Virus record (IMG/VR): IMGVR_UViG_3300037584_002301
Coordinates: 1-23,880 of that record
Length of the DNA: 23,880 nucleotides
From: a virus
Strand: one strand, 5' to 3'
How positions within the stretch are numbered: position 1 is the stretch's first letter; each line of letters starts with the position of its first letter. Positions 1 through 4,149 of this stretch are shown here, piece by piece. A program made the position numbers and the translations under genes. The notes below the pieces were generated by a model. The model saw only the letters and a list, made by a program, of their open reading frames with translations, searched no databases and had not been told where the DNA came from.

Positions 1-176
1 CTGTACTTCTGCGTCGTATTTACGATGCTTGTTATGATTCCATGGTTCCGAATAGTATTCCTGCTGCTGTGCTTACTCTCGCTAAGTATCAGTATCAAAT
101 GGCATTTGTGGCAGATCAAGAAATAAATATGCTAGCATGTCTAACAGAAATTATGGTGGAGTGTGAATTCAAATGA
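1..176 (+). CDS. 44: Sliding-clamp loader large subunit gp44, C-terminal end (partial)
   Basis: The window opens inside this gene; the reading frame starts at base 3 and gives 57 residues ending in LACLTEIMVECEFK. This looks like the C-terminal helical collar end of T4-type gp44, the AAA+ ATPase that, with gp62, loads the gp45 clamp onto primed DNA. The AAA+ motifs lie upstream of the window, so the call rests on this tail and on gp62 and RegA following in the T4 order. The stop overlaps the next start as ATGA at 173-176, indicating translational coupling. Confidence 0.8.
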   Translation, partial: VLLRRIYDACYDSMVPNSIPAAVLTLAKYQYQMAFVADQEINMLACLTEIMVECEFK

Positions 177-382
177 CTAAAAATCCTAATTGGAAGAGGC
201 AACATCAAGTGAAGTCTAAGTTTTACTATGTCTTTTGGGGAACAGCCACTATTGCAGTTGTTCTTGGACAATTGTATGTTGGTACTGGATATCGAGTTCT
301 GCATGGAAGTGTGCAAGAACTACTTAGTAAAGTTGATGGAGTTCTTCTTCATGCAACTCCTAATGGACGTGAATTTTATTGA
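173..382 (+). CDS. Small single-span membrane protein, unknown function
   Basis: This 69-residue protein has a basic N-terminus (residues 1-16, several Lys/Arg), then a hydrophobic stretch at about 17-37 that looks like one transmembrane helix or signal anchor, then a short polar tail. The positive N-terminus predicts N-in topology. It begins inside the gp44 stop (ATGA) and its own stop overlaps the next start (TGATG), so it is locked into the clamp-loader operon. I do not recognise a family. A membrane protein between two replisome genes is unexpected; tight coupling to the next gene suggests they may act together, which is inference. Confidence 0.7.
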   Translation: MTKNPNWKRQHQVKSKFYYVFWGTATIAVVLGQLYVGTGYRVLHGSVQELLSKVDGVLLHATPNGREFY

Positions 383-1506
383 TGATTGTATCTGAAGAAA
401 CTGCTGTCTGGGCAGCAGATGAGTTTATAAAATATTTCTCTCATATGGGAAATATTGAAGACTACATGCGTTTTGTCAAAATGCAAGTAGTTTCTGGAAC
501 TAGCCGACTATTCTCTCTTAAGGATGAATTCTTTAATGATGATATCCATCCTGAAGATATGGAGTTTGAGATTGTTCGTGTTGGTGGAAAAGTAAAGGGT
601 GGATCACTGCAAGTTCCTCAAGAGTATTTTACCGAATTGCTAGCGGCAGTATCTTCTCATAATAATGAGCAGAATGTTCCTGGTAGAGAACTTAAATGGG
701 TTGTCTTTGAGAAAAATACAAAGAAGATTCTTGGATTTATTCGTTTTGGTTCTCCAACCATCAACTCTAAACCTAGGAATATTTGGTTGGGCAAGTGCCC
801 CGATTTGTCTATCTTCAATAGACATGCTGCTATGGGGTTCGTAATCGTGCCCTCACAACCCTTTGGCTACAACTACCTAGGAGGCAAGTTACTCGCCCTC
901 CTATGCTGCTCTCACTACGCTAGAGAGTGCTTAAACGTTGAGTTTGAGAAAGACATTGGTTTGTTTGAAACAACCTCCCTGTATGGTTCTGTGACGGACG
1001 CATCTCAATATGATGGACTCAAACCATTCATGAGGTATAAAGGACTGACTGAGAGCAAGTTCCTACCTCTCCTGCATGATGATATCTTTCATAAGTTACA
1101 CGATCATTTTACATACCTGAATAACAATACTCCTCTCACAGACAATAGTGCGTCCTCCAAAAAAATGAAGAGACAAACTAAGATGATCTCTATCGTTCGT
1201 AACTCTCTTAAAGATACGGACAAACTTAGGTTGTTTAATAATACTCTTACGTCTGCGTTTGGAATTACTCAGAAGAAAAGATTTTATACGTCTGATTATG
1301 GGTATTCAAATATTCGTGAGGTTATTCTTGGTGAACAAGACAAGTTAATCCCAGGACAAAACTGGGAAAAGCATGAACTAGACAACATCATCAAATGGTG
1401 GAAGAAGAAGGCAACCAAGAGATATGAGAGACTCAAGCAAGAAGGTAGGTTCAGAGATAAGGTTGAACTCTGGACAGAAGATGATGACATTCAAATTATT
1501 AGATAA
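382..1506 (+). CDS. DruA/DUF4338-like protein of unknown role
   Basis: This 374-residue protein is encoded between the two clamp-loader subunits. Its centre follows the pattern I recall for the DUF4338/DruA family: a strand ILGFIRFGSP at about 117-125, PRNIWLG (131-137), an N-R-H then hydrophobic IVP (146-157), GGKLLALL (168-174), and FETTSLYG (195-202) followed by a G-x-T element near 221. The C-terminal third is Lys/Arg-rich with WWKKKATKRYE, suggesting nucleic-acid contact. ATG 382 is chosen because it overlaps the upstream stop; a TTG lies one codon earlier. DruA is a component of the Druantia defence system and related proteins accompany some transposons, but no other Druantia gene is visible here. 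Family membership is moderately likely; function is unknown. Confidence 0.6.
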   Translation: MIVSEETAVWAADEFIKYFSHMGNIEDYMRFVKMQVVSGTSRLFSLKDEFFNDDIHPEDMEFEIVRVGGKVKGGSLQVPQEYFTELLAAVSSHNNEQNVPGRELKWVVFEKNTKKILGFIRFGSPTINSKPRNIWLGKCPDLSIFNRHAAMGFVIVPSQPFGYNYLGGKLLALLCCSHYARECLNVEFEKDIGLFETTSLYGSVTDASQYDGLKPFMRYKGLTESKFLPLLHDDIFHKLHDHFTYLNNNTPLTDNSASSKKMKRQTKMISIVRNSLKDTDKLRLFNNTLTSAFGITQKKRFYTSDYGYSNIREVILGEQDKLIPGQNWEKHELDNIIKWWKKKATKRYERLKQEGRFRDKVELWTEDDDIQIIR

Positions 1507-1874
1507 TGGAACTCAAAGACTGGCTTAATTCAATTAATTTTAATAAGGAAGATCTAAGTGAAGATATTAGCTCTTACCCTCCATATATTGTTAATCGTTG
1601 TTTGTCTGGGCACCTTGATTGTGTCATGTACGCTAATGAAATGAATAAGTATAACTTTCTTGATAAAGATATGCAATATTCTTTTTATCTAAATACTTTG
1701 AGGAAAAGAAAGAGGTTCTCTCCTTGGCTCCGAAAGGATAAAGTCCAGGATCTAGAATGTGTCAAACAATACTATGGTTATAGTAATGAGAAGGCATCTC
1801 AAGCTCTGAAAATTCTTACTAAAGAACAGATTAATTTTATTAAACAACGACTTGACATTGGAGGCAAAAAATGA
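1506..1874 (+). CDS. 62: Clamp-loader small subunit gp62
   Basis: This 122-residue protein matches the gp62 pattern of T4-like cyanophages: N-terminal LKDWLNSINF, the central YPPYIVNRCLSGHLDCVMYANEMN segment (about residues 25-48) and the basic RKRKRFSPWLRK stretch. One gp62 joins four gp44 to form the loader for the gp45 clamp. It is clearly shorter than T4 gp62 (187 residues), as I recall for marine relatives. Start at 1506 overlaps the upstream stop (TAATG) and the end overlaps regA (ATGA). Its separation from gene 44 by two extra genes is the notable feature. Confidence 0.88.
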   Translation: MELKDWLNSINFNKEDLSEDISSYPPYIVNRCLSGHLDCVMYANEMNKYNFLDKDMQYSFYLNTLRKRKRFSPWLRKDKVQDLECVKQYYGYSNEKASQALKILTKEQINFIKQRLDIGGKK

Positions 1875-2308
1875 CTACTACGGTAGAACCTACAGTACAA
1901 TGGTCTCAAGATCAAATGGTGGAGGTACTTCTTAATGAACCTGATGATTTTCTTAAAGTCAGAGAGACGCTAACCAGAATTGGGGTTGCATCGCGTAAAG
2001 AGAAGAAACTCTATCAATCATGCCATATCTTGCATAAGCAAGGTAAGTATTACATTGTTCATTTTAAGGAGTTGTTTGCTCTTGATGGCAAACATGCCAA
2101 CTTAACAATCAATGATGTTCAACGTCGCAACAGAATTGCACGTTTACTTGCTGATTGGGGACTCATTAATATTGTAAATCAGGAATCGGTTGTTGATATT
2201 GCTCCACTAAATCAAATCAAAGTTCTTGCCTATAAGGATAAGAGTGATTGGGTATTGGAACAAAAATATAACATCGGAAAAAGGGGAAAGGCGCAAGAAA
2301 CTGAATGA
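1871..2308 (+). CDS. regA: RegA translational repressor
   Basis: This 145-residue protein aligns by eye with T4 RegA (DDFLKVRETLTRIGVA, LYQSCHILHKQGKYYIVHFKE, and a RR.RIA.LL.DWGLI.IV block). RegA binds near start codons of early mRNAs and represses their translation. The match to T4 starts at the Met encoded at 1916, so the ATG at 1871 adds a 15-residue extension; I keep 1871 because a GGAGG Shine-Dalgarno sits six bases upstream (1860-1864) and none precedes 1916. Its stop overlaps the psbN-like start (ATGA). Confidence 0.93.
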   Translation: MTTTVEPTVQWSQDQMVEVLLNEPDDFLKVRETLTRIGVASRKEKKLYQSCHILHKQGKYYIVHFKELFALDGKHANLTINDVQRRNRIARLLADWGLINIVNQESVVDIAPLNQIKVLAYKDKSDWVLEQKYNIGKRGKAQETE

Positions 2309-2424
2309 ATTTAATTGTAATTATCTGCATGGCAATGGTGATAATGACTTCATATGGCATTTATCTATCATTCGGGCCTCCATCTAAACTATTAGATGAC
2401 ACTTTTGATGAGCATGAGCACTAA
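2305..2424 (+). CDS. psbN: PsbN-like photosystem II assembly protein
   Basis: A 39-residue protein: a hydrophobic N-terminal helix (residues 2-22) then SFGPPSKLLDDTFDEHEH. Cyanobacterial and plastid PsbN (about 43 residues) has one membrane helix followed, as I recall it, by AFGPPSKELRDPFEEHED, so the tail agrees at about 15 of 24 positions. PsbN is a thylakoid protein needed for assembly or repair of the photosystem II reaction centre, rather than a stable subunit. The gene starts in the regA stop (ATGA at 2305-2308) and is the last gene before a terminator. Length and tail fit well. Its activity in the phage is inference. Confidence 0.82.
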   Translation: MNLIVIICMAMVIMTSYGIYLSFGPPSKLLDDTFDEHEH

Positions 2425-2472
2425 ATAATTTGTGTCTTTCGTGCGGCACACTCTACAATCGGAACACCCTAC

Positions 2473-2506
2473 AAAGAGGTTCGGTTTACCCGTTGCCTCT
2501 TTTTTT
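2473..2506 (+). terminator. Rho-independent terminator after the psbN-like gene
   Basis: AAAGAGGT (2473-2480) pairs with GCCTCTTT (2495-2502); an inner CGG/CCG pair (2482-2484 with 90-92) can form within the loop. A run of T follows to 2506. It ends the 44-62-regA-psbN transcript and overlaps the promoter at 2493-2521. Confidence 0.75.
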
Positions 2507-2521
2507 CTGTTCATGTATAAT
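2493..2521 (+). promoter_or_regulatory. Sigma70-type promoter for hsp20
   Basis: TTGCCT (2493-2498), 17 bases, then a perfect TATAAT (2516-2521). It would start transcription near 2528, giving a leader of about 95 bases before hsp20. The -35 box lies in the loop and 3' arm of the preceding terminator and the T-tract forms the spacer. This looks like an early promoter read by host RNA polymerase. Confidence 0.7.
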
Positions 2522-2536
2522 TAGTAATGTCAGAGG

Positions 2537-2585
2537 AGAGGGGGTATAACTCCCCCTTTGACGCCAAAGGTTGCCTTCGGGAACC
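2537..2585 (+). promoter_or_regulatory. Two hairpins in the hsp20 leader
   Basis: AGAGGGGG (2537-2544) pairs with CCCCCTTT (2552-2559), one G-T pair, seven-base loop. A second hairpin, GGTTGCC (2569-2575), TTCG loop, GGAACC (2580-2585), has one bulged G and a stable UUCG-type tetraloop. Both would be in the 5' untranslated leader of hsp20. They may stabilise the mRNA, attenuate transcription or act as a thermosensor; none is shown by sequence alone. Confidence 0.5.
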
Positions 2586-2621
2586 ACAAAACACAAACTC
2601 GCTTTTAAAGGAGCTACCATC

Positions 2622-3056
2622 ATGAGTACACTTGCACGTTACACTGCAGCAGATCTCCCTGTTCTTTTAGATAAAATATCTAAGAATAGTATCGGTATGA
2701 ATGACTACCTAAATAGGGTATTCGATCTACACGAAACAACTACTAACTACCCTCCATATAACTTGATACAGGTAAGTAATGTTGAATCAAAACTTGAGTT
2801 AGCATTGGCAGGGTTCGGAAAAGCAGAAGTAAATGTCTACACACAAGATAGCAAACTCTTTATTGAGGGTAAGAAGGAGGATAAAGAGACGGAAACCAAC
2901 TACCTGCACAAGGGTTTGGCTCAACGGAGTTTTACTAGAGCGTGGACGCTCAGTGACGATACAGAAGTTCGATCAGTTACTTTTGAAGATGGGTTACTGA
3001 CAGTAACTCTCGGTAGAATTGTTCCAGAACATCATCAACGCAAGGATTGGTTTTAA
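2622..3056 (+). CDS. hsp20: Small heat-shock protein Hsp20
   Basis: This 144-residue protein carries an alpha-crystallin domain at about 44-132: NVESKLELALAGF, a KLFIEGKKE strand, then FTRAWTLSDDTEV and the FEDGLLTVTL element with the usual G-L-L. A phage-type N-terminal arm precedes it (GMNDYLNRVFDL). Small heat-shock proteins hold unfolding proteins, and Hsp20 genes are common in T4-like cyanophages. ATG 2622 is chosen because AAAGGAG (2607-2613) is properly spaced; the in-frame TTG at 2571 lies in the leader hairpin. It has its own promoter, unlike most genes here, and its stop overlaps the next ATG (TAATG). Confidence 0.9.
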   Translation: MSTLARYTAADLPVLLDKISKNSIGMNDYLNRVFDLHETTTNYPPYNLIQVSNVESKLELALAGFGKAEVNVYTQDSKLFIEGKKEDKETETNYLHKGLAQRSFTRAWTLSDDTEVRSVTFEDGLLTVTLGRIVPEHHQRKDWF

Positions 3057-3172
3057 TGCATCATGAACCAAATGGTGAGAGTTCTACATTAAAAGAATTG
3101 ATAATCGCTTGTGCAGTATTACTCATCTTCGCAATAATTTGTTTTTTGATTATGTTTGCAGGAATGCTATAA
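3056..3172 (+). CDS. 38-residue single-span membrane protein
   Basis: The ATG overlaps the hsp20 stop as TAATG. The product has a polar N-terminus (MHHEPNGESSTLKE) and a hydrophobic segment of about 22 residues reaching almost to the C-terminus (ELIIACAVLLIFAII followed by further Phe/Ile/Met/Leu). This is the shape of a tail-anchored micro-protein. It lies directly before a strong terminator, so hsp20 and this gene form a two-gene unit. I do not recognise the family; its size resembles small photosystem proteins but I see no specific match. Confidence 0.6.
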   Translation: MHHEPNGESSTLKELIIACAVLLIFAIICFLIMFAGML

Positions 3173-3175
3173 ATA
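3168..3175 (+). promoter_or_regulatory. TATAAATA, possible late promoter
   Basis: This is an exact match to the T4 late promoter octamer, overlapping the stop codon of the 38-residue gene. A transcript from here would meet the terminator at 3208-3249 almost at once, and downstream genes are early, so it may be chance in AT-rich DNA. Confidence 0.25.
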
Positions 3176-3207
3176 TCAGTGGCTACCTTGTTAAATATCG
3201 TCGCCGT

Positions 3208-3249
3208 AGAGGGGCAACTGGCAAAATCCAGTTGACGCCCCTCTTTTTT
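3208..3249 (+). terminator. Strong two-tier rho-independent terminator
   Basis: Outer stem AGAGGGGC (3208-3215) with GCCCCTCT (3237-3244); inner stem AACTGG (3216-3221) with CCAGTT (3228-3233); loop CAAAAT; a GAC bulge at 3234-3236. A run of six T follows (3244-3249). It ends the hsp20 unit and overlaps the next promoter. Confidence 0.88.
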
Positions 3250-3260
3250 CTTGGTAGAAT
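3232..3260 (+). promoter_or_regulatory. Sigma70-type promoter for the gp43 operon
   Basis: TTGACG (3232-3237), a 17-base spacer, then TAGAAT (3255-3260): a near-consensus sigma70 promoter 23 bases before ATG 3283. The -35 box spans the 3' arm and bulge of the terminator hairpin. It probably drives the run of overlapping genes from 3283 through at least gp43, UvsX and gp41. Confidence 0.75.
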
Positions 3261-3282
3261 ACTCTTGAAGTTAAAACGTCTT

Positions 3283-3585
3283 ATGGCACCTAAGAAGAAA
3301 GAGTATGTTGATGTCGTCTTACCTACCTCAGGCGATGGTGTTGACTATGAAGTAATCAGTCGTAAGATCACTGAAAATGCACATCGTCAATGGGATGATA
3401 TCAAATCAGATCCCTATGATGAGATTGTAGAGATTCGTAAAAAGACATGTTATGGTAACCCTGAAGAAGTCTTTGAGACTTTTGAAACAGTGCGTTATCG
3501 TAAGTACAAACCTGTCCCTGAACTTCCTACAGAAGTTAAAGTAGAAAAGCAAAAAGTTAAACAAGAAGTAAAAGTAGAATCATGA
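3283..3585 (+). CDS. Unknown 100-residue protein, first gene of the gp43 operon
   Basis: A charged, probably soluble protein starting MAPKKKEYVDVVL and ending in a Lys/Val/Glu repeat-like tail (KVEKQKVKQEVKVES, about 85-100) likely to be disordered or helical. The frame is open further upstream, but that part lies in the terminator and promoter, so ATG 3283 just downstream of the predicted transcription start is the sensible start. It is the promoter-proximal gene and couples to the next by ATGA (3582-3585). No family recognised; the position suggests early expression. Confidence 0.75.
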   Translation: MAPKKKEYVDVVLPTSGDGVDYEVISRKITENAHRQWDDIKSDPYDEIVEIRKKTCYGNPEEVFETFETVRYRKYKPVPELPTEVKVEKQKVKQEVKVES

Positions 3586-3947
3586 CTATTAAACTGATAG
3601 TACTGAAGTCTGGTGAGGACATCATCGCTGATGTTGCAGAGATGGCAGCGGGAGAAGAAAATGAAAGGGTAGTCGGATATTTTCTTCACAAACCATGTGT
3701 TGTGAAAATTAGAGACTCTCAGTTGGTTGAAAAAAATGAAGACGAAAATAAAACGTCTTTCAAGGTATCTCTATTCCCTTGGATGCCGCTCACAACTGAA
3801 CAGACAATTCCAGTTCCTGCTGACTGGTTGGTTACAATGGTTGAACCTAGGGAAAATTTAAAAGAAATGTACGTTGAGGAAGTTTTAGAACATGGAAAAG
3901 ACAATCAAAGCGATTCTGTTGACAACAAATCAGATTCTGATCAGTGA
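3582..3947 (+). CDS. Sm-like (Hfq-fold) phage protein, copy 1
   Basis: A 121-residue protein. TIKLIVLKSGEDIIADVAEM (2-21), KPCVV near 37-41 and the SLFPWMPL...DWLVTMVEP block (about 63-90) give the strand pattern of small Sm-like beta barrels; I recall a crystal structure of an Sm-like protein of presumed cyanophage origin with such a sequence. Sm/Hfq rings usually bind RNA, but no RNA partner can be read from the sequence. The C-terminal 18 residues are Asp/Ser/Asn-rich and overlap the start of the next gene by 56 bases, a long overlap for this genome. The next gene is a paralogue. Confidence 0.72.
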   Translation: MTIKLIVLKSGEDIIADVAEMAAGEENERVVGYFLHKPCVVKIRDSQLVEKNEDENKTSFKVSLFPWMPLTTEQTIPVPADWLVTMVEPRENLKEMYVEEVLEHGKDNQSDSVDNKSDSDQ

Positions 3948-4149
3948 GATTTCTGAAATTGGAGCGGATATTGGCCAACCAGATTGTAAGTTGAGCAATC
4001 CATTCGTTCTTCAGAACGATGGTACACTAGAACCGTGGTTGGTTTCTGTATCACGTCAAGATGTTTTTATGATTAGTTCTGATAAGATTATTACTCTTAC
4101 AGAACCCATGCCCACCCTGGTTGAAAAATACGAAGAGCTCACTAAGTAA
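3892..4149 (+). CDS. Sm-like (Hfq-fold) phage protein, copy 2
   Basis: An 85-residue protein nearly collinear with its upstream neighbour: TIKAILLTTNQILISEISEI against TIKLIVLKSGEDIIADVAEM, NPFVL against KPCVV, and TLEPWL...DKIITLTEP...L.EKYEEL against SLFPWM...DWLVTMVEP...LKEMYVEEV. These are tandem paralogues. ATG 3892 is the only plausible start, placing it 56 bases inside copy 1; a GAGGAAG element lies upstream. Its stop overlaps the gp43 start (TAATG). Two different Sm-like subunits side by side could form a mixed ring; this is inference. Confidence 0.72.
   Translation: MEKTIKAILLTTNQILISEISEIGADIGQPDCKLSNPFVLQNDGTLEPWLVSVSRQDVFMISSDKIITLTEPMPTLVEKYEELTK

Noticed and set aside
1-121. 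Frame +1 hydrophobic open frame at the window start
   Set aside because: The +3 frame carries recognisable gp44 C-terminal sequence; the hydrophobic frame is a shadow.
382-1506. DruA-like gene as a homing endonuclease
   Set aside because: No HNH, GIY-YIG, LAGLIDADG or VSR motif is visible; the motif order fits DUF4338 better.
2571-2621. Upstream extension of hsp20 from TTG 2571
   Set aside because: It runs through the leader hairpin; ATG 2622 has AAAGGAG at the right spacing and gives the expected family start.
2710-2716. TAAATA-like sequences inside hsp20, gp43 and gp61 as promoters
   Set aside because: The motif is common by chance in AT-rich DNA; I kept only full or seven-of-eight matches to the octamer near gene starts.
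3109-3282. Upstream extension of the 100-residue gene
   Set aside because: It crosses the terminator and promoter; the ATG 3283 lies after the predicted transcription start.
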